Shown: positions 32,513 to 40,785 of the stretch, in pieces
Layout of the letters: the number at the start of each line of letters is the position of its first letter
Numbering within the stretch: position 1 is the first letter of the stretch
Assembly (NCBI RefSeq): GCF_036023875.1
Contig: NZ_CP107931.1
Location: 5,146,001 to 5,210,000 of the forward strand
From: Mycobacterium sp. NBC_00419
GTDB lineage: Bacteria > Actinomycetota > Actinomycetes > Mycobacteriales > Mycobacteriaceae
DNA length: 64,000 bases
Direction: 5' to 3'
Made by a program: the position numbers and the translations under genes
Notes under the pieces: model-generated
Seen by the model: the letters and a program-made list of their open reading frames with translations, nothing else
Database searches by the model: none
What the model was told of the DNA's origin: nothing

Positions 32513-33300
32513 CCGAGCCGACAGTGCTCTACGACGTCGACGGCGAGGGCGCAGCAGTGCTCACCCTGAGCCGGCCCGAGCGGCGCAACATGTGGACCGC
32601 TGCGATGGAACACGAGTTCTACGAAGCGCTGGACCGGGCCGCAGCCGACGAGCGGGTTCGGGTGATCGTGGTGACCGGCGCGGGTGATTCCTTCGTGCCG
32701 GGGCTGGACCCCGAGGTGCTCGCCGGTGTGGCCGGCGGACAGGCCTACACCAGCAACCGGCGCCCGCAGACCTATGCCACCACGATTCCCAAGCCGATCA
32801 TCGGCGCCATCAACGGTGCGTGCGCGGGGATCGGACTGGCCCAGGCGCTGAACTTCGACTATCGGTTCGCCGTTGCGGGAGCAAAGTTCAGCACTGCGTT
32901 CGCCAAACGCGGGCTGCCGGCCGAGGACGCCAGCGCGTGGATGCTGGTGCGCCTCGCCGGCCCGGCGCACGCATTCGACCTGCTGGCCTCGGCCCGGGTG
33001 TTCCTGGCCGACGAAGCGAGGGAACTCGGCGTCGTCCAGCGGGTGTCACCCCCGGGCCGAGTGTTGGCCGACGCGCTGGAGTACGCCCACCAGCTCGCGG
33101 CCACGGTGTCGCCGGTGGCGATGGCGATGGTCAAGTCGCAGATCTGGCGAGACTGCGAACAGAGCATGGACGCCGCCAGGGTGCGGGCGCAGCATCTGCT
33201 GACGCTGTCCAAAGCTCAGCCCGACTTCGCCGAGGGAACCGCTAGCCTGCGCGAACGCCGGACTCCGGAGTTCGGGCCGTACTCCCCGCTGAATCTCTAG
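32509..33300 (+). CDS. Crotonase-fold protein (second of a tandem pair)
   Basis: A 263-residue crotonase with VLTLSRPERRNMW, GDSFVPGLDPEVL and NGACAGIGLAQALNFD. The hydratase glutamates are Ala and Phe (FSTAFAKRGLPAEDAS), with a Glu kept in PAED, matching the preceding protein. It was started at GTG 32509, inside the overlap with the previous stop. A retro-Claisen or isomerase role is possible. The ACAD pair follows after 7 bases. Confidence 0.85.
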   Translation: MTEPTVLYDVDGEGAAVLTLSRPERRNMWTAAMEHEFYEALDRAAADERVRVIVVTGAGDSFVPGLDPEVLAGVAGGQAYTSNRRPQTYATTIPKPIIGAINGACAGIGLAQALNFDYRFAVAGAKFSTAFAKRGLPAEDASAWMLVRLAGPAHAFDLLASARVFLADEARELGVVQRVSPPGRVLADALEYAHQLAATVSPVAMAMVKSQIWRDCEQSMDAARVRAQHLLTLSKAQPDFAEGTASLRERRTPEFGPYSPLNL

Positions 33301-33307
33301 GAAAGAC

Positions 33308-34504
33308 ATGGAATTCGACATCGCTGATCTGATTTCGGGTGCGGCAGAGTTCCGCGACGAGGTCCGCACCTGGCTGGACGAACACCTCATCGGTGAGTTC
33401 GCCGCCCACCGCGGGGTGGGCAGCCCCACCGACGACGTCGCGTGGGATGTCCGCACCGCATGGGAGCGGGAGTTGGCAGCCGGCAACTGGTTGGGTCTGA
33501 CCTGGCCGCGCGAGTACGGCGGCCGCGGGCTCGGTCTGGTCGAGGAGATCGTCTTCGAATACGAGTACGCGCGCGCTGCCGCCCCCGCGCGGGTCAACAC
33601 CCAGGCGCTGGAGTTGCTCGGGCCCACGCTGCTGGCCTTCGGAACCGAGGAACAGAAGCAGCGGTTCATTCCCAAGATCCTGTCCGTCGAGGAGATGTGG
33701 GGTCAGGGCTTCTCCGAACCCGGTGCCGGCTCCGACCTGGCGGCCGTGCGTACGAAGGCCAGCTTCGACGGGGACCAGTGGCACGTCGACGGGCAGAAGG
33801 TCTGGACGACCTTCGGCCAGCACGCCGACTGGCTCTACGTCCTGTGCCGGACCGACCCTGACGTCGATCTGCGTCACCGCGGCTTGTCGCTGCTGTTGGT
33901 GGACGTCCACCAGCCCGGTGTGGACGTACGGCCGATCGAGAACCTCGCCCGGTCAACGGAGTTCAGCGAGTGCTTCTTCAACGATGCACTGACGGGTGCC
34001 GACATGGTCGTCGGAGGTGTGGGCAACGGCTGGAAGGTGGTGATGGCCACCCTCGGCATGGAGCGTGGCAGCGCGCTGATGCCGATGCAGCTGGCGATGC
34101 AACGTGAAGTCAGTGAACTGATCGAGGAGGCGACGCGCATCGGTGCCGTCGACGATCCGCTGGTCCGCCAGGAACTCGTCGACGCCTACATCGGCGTGCA
34201 GTTGATGCGCTCCACGAACCTGCGCATCGTGATGGACCTGTTGGGTCAGTCCGGCGGTGAGCCGGGCGCGGCCACCCAGGCGGCCGCCACCGTCAGCAAG
34301 CTGTTCGCTTCGGTGCACCATCAGCGAATCGGTGAACTGGCAGTCGATCTCTTCGGTCCCGATGCCCTCTTCGCGGTGACGACCACACGTTGCGCAGAGG
34401 CCCGCAAGCTCTTCCTGCTCTCGCGCGCCGAGACCATCTACGGCGGCACCTCGGAGATCCAACGCAACATCATCGCCGAGCGTCTGCTCGGCCTACCCCG
34501 ATGA
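33308..34504 (+). CDS. Acyl-CoA dehydrogenase, FAD-motif subunit of third pair
   Basis: A 398-residue ACAD. It has TWPREYGGRGLGLVEE, the FAD motif GFSEPGAGSDLAAV, DGQKVWTTFGQHADW and the C-terminal IYGGTSEIQRNIIAERLLGLP (base position Gly). It is close to the ACAD at 27799-29031. ATG 33308 has TAGGAAAG upstream. With the following ACAD (34571) it makes the third pair of the window, here with a 66-base gap in place of an overlap. Expected to form the first double bond in a side chain or ring acid. Confidence 0.92.
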   Translation: MEFDIADLISGAAEFRDEVRTWLDEHLIGEFAAHRGVGSPTDDVAWDVRTAWERELAAGNWLGLTWPREYGGRGLGLVEEIVFEYEYARAAAPARVNTQALELLGPTLLAFGTEEQKQRFIPKILSVEEMWGQGFSEPGAGSDLAAVRTKASFDGDQWHVDGQKVWTTFGQHADWLYVLCRTDPDVDLRHRGLSLLLVDVHQPGVDVRPIENLARSTEFSECFFNDALTGADMVVGGVGNGWKVVMATLGMERGSALMPMQLAMQREVSELIEEATRIGAVDDPLVRQELVDAYIGVQLMRSTNLRIVMDLLGQSGGEPGAATQAAATVSKLFASVHHQRIGELAVDLFGPDALFAVTTTRCAEARKLFLLSRAETIYGGTSEIQRNIIAERLLGLPR

Positions 34505-34570
34505 GGATCGGCATGTCCATCCACATCCACCTGCTGATCTGGCAATTCTCACTGGAGGTCTGACAACGCC

Positions 34571-35695
34571 ATGGCACTGATACCCACCGAAGAGCACGAC
34601 GCTCTTCGCGATGTGATGCGCGCCTTCCTGACCAAGCATTCGTCAGAATCCGCGGTGCGTGCCCAGCTCGACAGCGACTCGGGTTACGACGAATCCGCGT
34701 GGCACACCGCGGCCGATCAGATCGGGTTGCCGTCACTGGCGATCCCCGAGGAATTCGGCGGCGCCGGTTACGGTTTCGACGAACTGGCGATCGTGATGGA
34801 GGAGACGGGCCGGGCGCTCTACACCGGCCCGGTGCTGTCCACCGTCGTTCTGGCGACCAACGCGCTGCTGTGTTCGCAGGACACGAACGCCTGCGAACAG
34901 TATCTGCCCGCGATCGCCGCGGGGGAGTTGGTCGCCACCGTCGCGGTGACCGAGCGCGCCGCGCACTGGGACCCCGATGACATCACGGTGACCGCGCAGC
35001 CGAGTGGGGCCGGTTGGGTCCTCACCGGAACCAAGCCCTACGTGCTCGACGGTGCGATTGCCGGACTCCTCGTCGTTGCGGGGCGTACCCCGGCCGGCGT
35101 CTCACTGTTCTGCGTCGAGGCGCCCGCCGAGGGTCTTCGAATCGAGGCGCGCGACGTGCTGGACCTGAGCCGGCGGTTCGCTTCGGTGACCTTCGATGCG
35201 ACCCCGGCCGTCCTGCTCGGTGCCGATGGCGCCGGGTGGCCGGTACTGGCCGACGTATTCGACCGGGCGATCGTCGCACTGGCCTGCGAACAGGTCGGCG
35301 GTACCGCCGCCGTTCTGGACGCGACCGTCGACTACCTCAAGGTTCGGCACCAGTTCGGCCGGGCGATCGGATCCTTCCAGGCACTCAAGCACCGGTGCGC
35401 TGATATGCTCGTCGAACTCGAATCCGCCCGCTCCGCAGCGGCTTACGCCTCCACAGCAGCGGCCAACTCGGCCGTGGATCTCTCGACAGCGGCATCGATC
35501 GCCAAGACCTACTGCTCGAAAGCCTTCTATCACGTTGCCGCCGAGAGCATTCAGATGCACGGCGGCATCGGCTTCACCTGGGAGCATCCGGCGCACCTGT
35601 ACTTCAAGCGGGCGAAGTCAGCAGAAGTGCTGTTCGGATCCCCGTCCTGGCACCGTGAGCGTCTTGCCCGCTTGATCGGTCTGGTCTCGCAATAG
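34571..35695 (+). CDS. Acyl-CoA dehydrogenase, second subunit of third pair
   Basis: A 374-residue ACAD-fold protein with AIPEEFGGAGYGFDE, VRHQFGRAIGSFQALKHR and IQMHGGIGFTWEHPAHLYFKRA. It lacks the EPGAGSD FAD motif; at that place it reads VTERAAHWDPDD. It therefore matches the partner type also seen at 1753-2910, and the two are clearly related. ATG 34571 follows TGGAGG. Followed after 13 bases by the TesB gene. Confidence 0.9.
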   Translation: MALIPTEEHDALRDVMRAFLTKHSSESAVRAQLDSDSGYDESAWHTAADQIGLPSLAIPEEFGGAGYGFDELAIVMEETGRALYTGPVLSTVVLATNALLCSQDTNACEQYLPAIAAGELVATVAVTERAAHWDPDDITVTAQPSGAGWVLTGTKPYVLDGAIAGLLVVAGRTPAGVSLFCVEAPAEGLRIEARDVLDLSRRFASVTFDATPAVLLGADGAGWPVLADVFDRAIVALACEQVGGTAAVLDATVDYLKVRHQFGRAIGSFQALKHRCADMLVELESARSAAAYASTAAANSAVDLSTAASIAKTYCSKAFYHVAAESIQMHGGIGFTWEHPAHLYFKRAKSAEVLFGSPSWHRERLARLIGLVSQ

Positions 35696-35708
35696 GAAAG
35701 GACCCCAC

Positions 35709-36602
35709 GTGGCCGGCAGCGTCTGCGAGTTGGTGGACTTACTCACCCTTCACGATGAGGGGCATGACACCTTCCTGGGGTCGGCCGGCGACCGAACCGG
35801 CCGCGCCCTGTTCGGCGGACATGTGATCGGCCAGGCGTTGATGGCTGCCGCCGACACCGTTGCAGGGCAACGGCTTCCGCACTCCGTGCATTGTGTGTTC
35901 GTCTCAGCCGCCGTGCCTGCCAGACCGATCAGTTATCAGGTCGACCGCGTTGGTGACGGCCGATCCTTCTCCCGCCGCCGGGTGGTTGCGGCCCAATCAG
36001 GTGCGGACATCCTGACCATGCAGGCGTCGTTTCACGTGGGGGAGGACGGTCTGAGGCACGATCGTGAACAGCCGGCGGCGCCGTCGCCGGACTCGTGCGA
36101 TCCCTTGACGGGCCCTGCCGCCGACGTCGAGCGATGGCCCGATCTGTACCGGAGTTGGGCGGCCGTGGACATCCGCGTGTCCCCCCGGCCGCCGGTTCTG
36201 CCCAGGCCCACGACTACGGGCCACACTCCCGCTGCGCAGGTGTGGCTGCGGACCCGGGAGGAAGTCCGGGGATCCCAGGTGCTGCACATCGCGATCCTGG
36301 CGTGCCTGTCCGATATGACGTTGCTCGGCGCGGCGCTGGCGCCGCACGGCATCTCCCACCGGCACCCCGGTTACCGGATCGCGTCGCTGGACCATTGTCT
36401 GTGGATTCACGCGCCTCTGCGGGCCGACGAGTGGCTGCTGTACCACCAGATCTCCCCGATTGCCTCTGCCGGCCGGGGGTTCTGCCGGGGCGAGTTCTAC
36501 CAGGACGGTCGGCATGTCGCCACGGTGGTGCAGGAGGGACTGATCCGTCCGGCGGCCTCGGCGCCCGACCGTCAGACGCCGACGCGCGGGATTGCAAGCT
36601 AA
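35709..36602 (+). CDS. Acyl-CoA thioesterase II (TesB) family protein
   Basis: A 297-residue TesB-type double-hotdog thioesterase. LFGGHVIGQALMAAADTV marks the first hotdog, and IASLDHCLWIHAPLRADEWLLYH with FCRGEFYQDGRHVATVVQEGLIR (several adjacent blocks) marks the second, including the usual catalytic Asp in LDH. It would release free acid and CoA from acyl-CoA. The start is GTG 35709, with AAAGGA upstream. Last gene of the operon that begins at 29090; the GntR gene follows. Confidence 0.88.
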   Translation: MAGSVCELVDLLTLHDEGHDTFLGSAGDRTGRALFGGHVIGQALMAAADTVAGQRLPHSVHCVFVSAAVPARPISYQVDRVGDGRSFSRRRVVAAQSGADILTMQASFHVGEDGLRHDREQPAAPSPDSCDPLTGPAADVERWPDLYRSWAAVDIRVSPRPPVLPRPTTTGHTPAAQVWLRTREEVRGSQVLHIAILACLSDMTLLGAALAPHGISHRHPGYRIASLDHCLWIHAPLRADEWLLYHQISPIASAGRGFCRGEFYQDGRHVATVVQEGLIRPAASAPDRQTPTRGIAS

Positions 36603-36624
36603 GACGGCGAATGATTCAGACGGT

Positions 36625-36645
36625 TAGACTGCTCCTTCAAGCAGT
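36625..36645 (+). promoter_or_regulatory. -10 element and hairpin before the second GntR gene
   Basis: TAGACT (36625-36630) fits a TANNNT -10. ACTGCT (36628-36633) and AGCAGT (36640-36645) form a six-base inverted repeat around CCTTCA, covering the expected start point. It may be an autoregulatory operator, or a weak terminator of the TesB operon. Confidence 0.35.
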
Positions 36646-36654
36646 TCGCAGGAC

Positions 36655-37428
36655 TTGAGCGAGAGGGCCGAGGCGCTAACGGTGGCGAAGTCGAGACTGG
36701 TGAAGGTTCCCAAAGCCAGTGAGCTGGTGGCGGCGAACCTCCGGCGCCGGATCATCACCGGCGAGCTCGGTTCCGGGGACCTGCTGCCCAGCGAAGTCGT
36801 GTTGATGCAGGATTTCGGCGTGTCCCGTCCGACACTGCGTGAGGCGTTCCGGATCCTGGAATCGGAATCGATCATCACCGTGCAACGAGGCGCCCGCGGC
36901 GGTGGTCGGGTGCTTCAACCCGACGGCGCGGTGGCCGCTCGGTACATGGGTCTCCTCCTGCAGTACCAGGGCGTCCCTTTGAGTGACCTCTACCAGGCGC
37001 GCACCGAGATCGAGGTCTCGGCGGTCGGGATGATCGGCGGTAACCGCCGCAAGGCAGCGATCCGTGACCTCGAGCGCAAGCTGGACGAAGGCCAGGAATT
37101 TCTGTCGAACGATGATGAGCAGCGTTTTGCCGAATTCAGCGTGGGGTTCCACCTCGCTGTGGTCGACGCTGCCGGCAGTGCCACGCTAAGTCTGCTGGGC
37201 GCAATGTTGTTCGAGATCGTCGATGCGCACAACAAGATCTTCGTGGCCACTCATGACGTTGGTCTGCCGGTCAATCGGGCCGCGATGCGGGCGTACACGA
37301 AGCTCGTGTCGTTGTTGTCGGCAGGCGACAACGAGGAAGCCCAACGGCATTGGCGCAAGCACCTCGGAAACGTGGAGCAGTACATGGTCGGCGACTCCGA
37401 TTCGACCCTCGTCGAGGTGCTCTCCTAG
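36655..37428 (+). CDS. GntR-family regulator, FadR/FCD type (second)
   Basis: A 257-residue GntR/FCD regulator. The DNA-binding domain (about residues 22-90) contains LVAANLRRRIITGELGSGDL, LPSEVVLMQDFGVSRPTLREAF and RILESESIITVQRGARGG. The FCD part includes GFHLAVVDAAGS and YTKLVSLLSAGD. It resembles the regulator at 18505 in layout, so the two are probably paralogues. The start is uncertain: TTG 36655 is the longest, GTG 36682 is an alternative. It sits between the long operon and an SDR gene. Confidence 0.9.
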   Translation: MSERAEALTVAKSRLVKVPKASELVAANLRRRIITGELGSGDLLPSEVVLMQDFGVSRPTLREAFRILESESIITVQRGARGGGRVLQPDGAVAARYMGLLLQYQGVPLSDLYQARTEIEVSAVGMIGGNRRKAAIRDLERKLDEGQEFLSNDDEQRFAEFSVGFHLAVVDAAGSATLSLLGAMLFEIVDAHNKIFVATHDVGLPVNRAAMRAYTKLVSLLSAGDNEEAQRHWRKHLGNVEQYMVGDSDSTLVEVLS

Positions 37429-37461
37429 CCCGCTGCAGCCCGCCCTCCCGTCAAAGAACTC

Positions 37462-37473
37462 AATCATCTATCT
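37462..37473. promoter_or_regulatory. Shared motif upstream of the SDR gene
   Basis: AATCATCTATCT differs by one base from the first 12 bases of the element at 9496-9511 (minus strand). It lies within an imperfect inverted repeat (CTCAATCAT against ATTGATGAG) 40-50 bases before the SDR start. It is a candidate regulator site. Confidence 0.4.
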
Positions 37474-37512
37474 TATTGATGAGAGACTCGAGAATCCGGG
37501 AGAGGACTTGCG

Positions 37513-38286
37513 ATGACCGCTGGTGGCGAATTCGAAGGTCAGGTCGCGCTTGTGACAGCGGCGGCGGGCCGCGGCATCGGTCGGGCGATCGCCAGCCGGC
37601 TTGTGCGTGACGGCGCAACGGTAGTCGTCACTGATTCCCATGCGGGGCGTACCGAGCAGGTGGCGGCTGAGCTGTCCGCCCAATCCGGCCGGACCGTGTT
37701 CGGCCGGACCCTCGATGTCGGCGTTCGCGAGCAGATCACCGACGTCTGTCAGTGGGTGGCTGAGGAGGTCGGGCCGATCTCCATTCTGGTCAACAATGCC
37801 GCCCAGAACGTTCTCGGCTCGATCTTCGACTACGACCCAGCCGAGTGGGACCGCATCATGGCGGTCAACCTGGACGGGCCGTGGCTGTTGTCGAAGCTGG
37901 CGATGACCCAGATGCGTGACTCCGGTAGGGGTGGCGTCATCCTCAATGTCTCCACCTACGCACCCGACATCGGCGGCGCCGGCATGGAGACCCCCTATGC
38001 GGTGTCCAAAGGCGGGCTGAACGTTCTGACTCGATGCTGCGCCCACGAGGGGGGGCCGTACGGAATTCGAGTCAACTCGTTGACGATGGGCGTGGTTACC
38101 GGCACCCGCTTCATTGACGAACTCCACCCGGAACTTGTCGATCTCGAGCTGCCCAAGTCGCCGCTGGGGCGGGTGGCCGACGTCGCCGACATCGTTGAGG
38201 CCGCCTCGTACCTGCTCTCCGACCGATCACGTTCCACGACAGGGGAGACTCTGAATGTGGCCGCCGGCAGCCACATGCGGTACTGA
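37513..38286 (+). CDS. SDR family oxidoreductase
   Basis: A 257-residue classical SDR. The coenzyme motif reads TAAAGRGIGRAIASRL, in which the first glycine of TGxxxGIG is Ala. NNAAQNV follows, with catalytic Ser in NVSTYAP and Tyr and Lys in YAVSKGG. The NADP or NAD preference is not clear; DSHAGR after the second strand suggests NAD. ATG 37513 has GAGAGGA upstream. It forms an operon with the SnoaL-like gene. Confidence 0.88.
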   Translation: MTAGGEFEGQVALVTAAAGRGIGRAIASRLVRDGATVVVTDSHAGRTEQVAAELSAQSGRTVFGRTLDVGVREQITDVCQWVAEEVGPISILVNNAAQNVLGSIFDYDPAEWDRIMAVNLDGPWLLSKLAMTQMRDSGRGGVILNVSTYAPDIGGAGMETPYAVSKGGLNVLTRCCAHEGGPYGIRVNSLTMGVVTGTRFIDELHPELVDLELPKSPLGRVADVADIVEAASYLLSDRSRSTTGETLNVAAGSHMRY

Positions 38287-38363
38287 GCCCAATTGGGCTG
38301 GCCGTCGTCGGGCGTCGACAGCCGGTCGCTCATTGCACGTATCTCGGCCCCAGGGGAGTGCAC

Positions 38364-38912
38364 ATGTCGCAGGGAGATCTCGCTTCTCGGATCACAGCGA
38401 TCGAGGATCGCCTGGCGATCGGCCAGCTGCCGATCCGGTACGCGCTCGCGGTGGACGGGCGTGACATCGACGCCTGGGTGAACCTGTTCGTGCCCGACGT
38501 GGACTGTGGCAGTTTTGGTCGCGGGCGCGAGGCGCTGCGGAAGTACATCACTCCGCAGGTGCAGACGTTCTATCGGTCGATCCATCTGATCTGCGGGCAT
38601 CGCATTGAGTTGGTCAATGCCACGACCGCGCGGGGCAAGACGTATTGTCGTGCCGAACACGAAGTCGGCGACAAGTGGGAGGTCATAGCAATCTGCTACG
38701 ACGACCGCTACGCCAAGGTTGACGGCGAGTGGCTGTTCGAGCGCCGAGTCGACAAGCACTGGTACACCGCCGACCTTCTCAGCCGACCGCAGCAGAACGA
38801 AGGCTTCGTCGACTGGCACCCGGAAGTCAAGCCCGTTCTTCCGCATGCATTTCCGACGTGGGGACCGTTCTGGGCTGACGTTGATGGCGCGGGGTTGACG
38901 GCCAGCGAGTGA
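38364..38912 (+). CDS. SnoaL/NTF2-like protein
   Basis: A 182-residue protein of the SnoaL-like (nuclear transport factor 2) fold, often found in catabolic clusters as isomerases, dehydratases or small subunits. The N-terminal helix ITAIEDRLAIGQLPIRYALAVDG and the strand DAWVNLFVPDVDCGSFG are typical. Later CRAEHEVGDKWEVIAICYDDRY and DGEWLFERRVDKHWYTAD build the cone. ATG 38364 has a GGGGAG site; a GTG lies two codons before it. It follows the SDR by 77 bases. Its role is unknown. Confidence 0.8.
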   Translation: MSQGDLASRITAIEDRLAIGQLPIRYALAVDGRDIDAWVNLFVPDVDCGSFGRGREALRKYITPQVQTFYRSIHLICGHRIELVNATTARGKTYCRAEHEVGDKWEVIAICYDDRYAKVDGEWLFERRVDKHWYTADLLSRPQQNEGFVDWHPEVKPVLPHAFPTWGPFWADVDGAGLTASE

Positions 38913-38919
38913 AACGTGC

Positions 38920-38941
38920 GGCCGGTGTGATCACGCCGGCC
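38920..38941. terminator. GC-rich hairpin between convergent genes
   Basis: GGCCGGTGT (38920-38928) and ACGCCGGCC (38933-38941) pair with one T-G wobble around GATC. It starts 8 bases after the SnoaL stop and covers the stop of the convergent CocE gene. No T-tract. Confidence 0.55.
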
Positions 38942-40694
38942 GGCTGAGCTTCTCGGCTACCTCGACGACCGGCAACAGCAGCCGCGAGGCAGATCTCACG
39001 GTGTTGACACTGCTGGTGCCCACGCTGGCATGCCGGAAGTTCATCATCGCCGGGGTGTCCGGGTTCTGGTCGTCGCTGGTGACCGTCAGTGCGATGCGGT
39101 GCCCGGCTGCGAACCTTCTAGCATTGGGCACCAACGGAATCCGATACTCGACGTCATCCCCGATGGGCACCGCTTCGGCTCTCCTGCACGGCAGCACGGG
39201 TGCGCCGGGACGGCTGGTCGCCTCGTCGACCTCGCGCAGGCTGGCGCGCAACCACCCGGCGGTGACCGGTGTACTCGAACCGTCCGGTGCCACGTCGGAC
39301 AGCGTGACGATCCAGGCGGTGTCGATGGCCGTGGCGGCCGCGACCAGGCGCAGTTCGATCTCGCCGACGACATCGACGGGGAACTGCAGCGGTGCGCTGG
39401 TCCAGGTCAGCTGCGACGGCGGATCGATCGGACTGGCTTTGGCCCGGTTGAGGCCGCTGCCGAGCACCAGCAGTTCCCGGCTGCCGGCTGGCCCCGCCAT
39501 GGTGTCGAGACTGCCGTCGCCGTGCAGTGTGAACTCGGTGAATTCGCCACGTGGAGGCCAGGTTTCGGATTCGTGCCACTGGCCTTCTCCGGGCAGCACG
39601 TAGCGTACCGGGGGACCGTCGAGAATTCCGGTGTCGATTCCCTTGAGCCAGTGGTCGAACCAGGCCAGAGCTTCGGTGTGCAGGCTCTCCCATGGCCAGG
39701 TGAGCCCGAACTCGTCGAGCAGGCCGATCCGCACGCACGGGCTGTTGGTCAGGTGCTGCCAGGCGATGAAGGTGGACGGCAAATGCAGCGGCACGTTCTG
39801 CCAGTCGCAGCCCAGATAGACCGGGATGTCGACGTTGCCGAGCAGCGCGGTGAGATCGCGCTCGTCCCACCAGGAGTCCCGCAGGGGGTGGCGTACCGCA
39901 GCATCGAGCCACAACTCGTCCCACGGGCGCGGGTCGTGCGGTGTGCGCGCCAGGGCCTTGACCACCGTCAGTGCAGCCTCACCATTGAAGGTCGCGAACT
40001 TGTGGTGCAGGGCCGGGGTCTTGAGGACCTTTCGTGCCGCCTCGAAGGGGGCACTGCGCCAGAAGCGGTCGCCGCGCCCGGCGGTGATTCCGGTCAGCGC
40101 GAGGAACGGCGAGACGAACGACGAACTGAACAATCCGTGGTGGCAGGCTGCCTCGTACAGATCCGCGGTGACGGCCACCGGGAAGATCGCCTTCAGGTGC
40201 GGCGGCCGTTCCACCGCGGCTTCCAGTTGGGTCATGGCGAAGTAGCTGATGCCGATCATGCCGACCGTGCCGTCACACCACGGCTGGGCTGCCACCCACT
40301 CGACGAGGTCGTACATGTCCTGGCGTTCCTGGGCGTCGAAGAAGCCGAACTCGCCGCCGGAACCGCCGGTGCCGCGCACGTTGGCGATGACATGCGCGTA
40401 GCCGCGGGGCACCCAGAAGTCGGTCGCGCCGGCCTCGATGAACCCCATCGGTGCGCCGAGGTCCTGGATCTGGCGTGGATAGGGCGAGGCCGCGATCAGA
40501 GCGGGAAAGCGCCCAACGGAGTCAGGACGGTGCATGTCGGCCAGCAGTGTGACGCCGTCGCGCATCGGTACCGGGACGTTGCGGTCGTGCCGCATCAGGT
40601 GCCGGGGCTCGCTGAGGTTGCGATACGTGCGGCCGGTGGTCTGCGGCCCGTTGAGTTGGCGCTGTCCTGGCTCGGTTCCGGAAGCGGTGGCCAT
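38931..40694 (-). CDS. CocE/NonD-family X-Pro dipeptidyl-peptidase-like hydrolase
   Basis: A 587-residue alpha/beta hydrolase of the CocE/NonD family (ester or acyl hydrolase). The N-terminal RHDRNVPVPMRDGVTLLADMHRP (two adjacent blocks), the oxyanion segment SPYPRQ and the nucleophile elbow GMIGISYFAMTQ (Ser in Gly-x-Ser-Tyr) are seen. The C-terminal jelly-roll domain runs from about residue 360 (YVLPGEGQW, GSRELLVLGSGL). No signal peptide is obvious. ATG 40694 is chosen because AGAGGAG lies just upstream; the longer open frame runs through the operator region. It diverges from the TetR gene at 40786, the likely local repressor. Confidence 0.87.
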   Translation of the reverse strand: MATASGTEPGQRQLNGPQTTGRTYRNLSEPRHLMRHDRNVPVPMRDGVTLLADMHRPDSVGRFPALIAASPYPRQIQDLGAPMGFIEAGATDFWVPRGYAHVIANVRGTGGSGGEFGFFDAQERQDMYDLVEWVAAQPWCDGTVGMIGISYFAMTQLEAAVERPPHLKAIFPVAVTADLYEAACHHGLFSSSFVSPFLALTGITAGRGDRFWRSAPFEAARKVLKTPALHHKFATFNGEAALTVVKALARTPHDPRPWDELWLDAAVRHPLRDSWWDERDLTALLGNVDIPVYLGCDWQNVPLHLPSTFIAWQHLTNSPCVRIGLLDEFGLTWPWESLHTEALAWFDHWLKGIDTGILDGPPVRYVLPGEGQWHESETWPPRGEFTEFTLHGDGSLDTMAGPAGSRELLVLGSGLNRAKASPIDPPSQLTWTSAPLQFPVDVVGEIELRLVAAATAIDTAWIVTLSDVAPDGSSTPVTAGWLRASLREVDEATSRPGAPVLPCRRAEAVPIGDDVEYRIPLVPNARRFAAGHRIALTVTSDDQNPDTPAMMNFRHASVGTSSVNTVRSASRLLLPVVEVAEKLSRPA

Positions 40695-40725
40695 ATCGGC
40701 TCCTCTTTCACGCATCGTTGAGACA

Positions 40726-40753
40726 GTTTCATCGTATGGTGAAACTAGTTTCA
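40726..40753. promoter_or_regulatory. Double palindrome operator between CocE and TetR genes
   Basis: TGAAACTAGTTTCA (40740-40753) is a perfect 14-base palindrome. GTTTCA at 40726-40731 pairs with its left half, making a second, overlapping inverted repeat (spacing 8). This is a classic TetR-type operator between divergent genes. Confidence 0.7.
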
Positions 40754-40785
40754 ACGCAACGTGAATCTCCGGGTATGCTCGGCCG

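Noticed and set aside
39030-40721. 563-codon plus-strand frame opposite the CocE hydrolase
   Set aside because: The minus-strand protein has a complete CocE fold with nucleophile elbow; the plus-strand frame has no motif.
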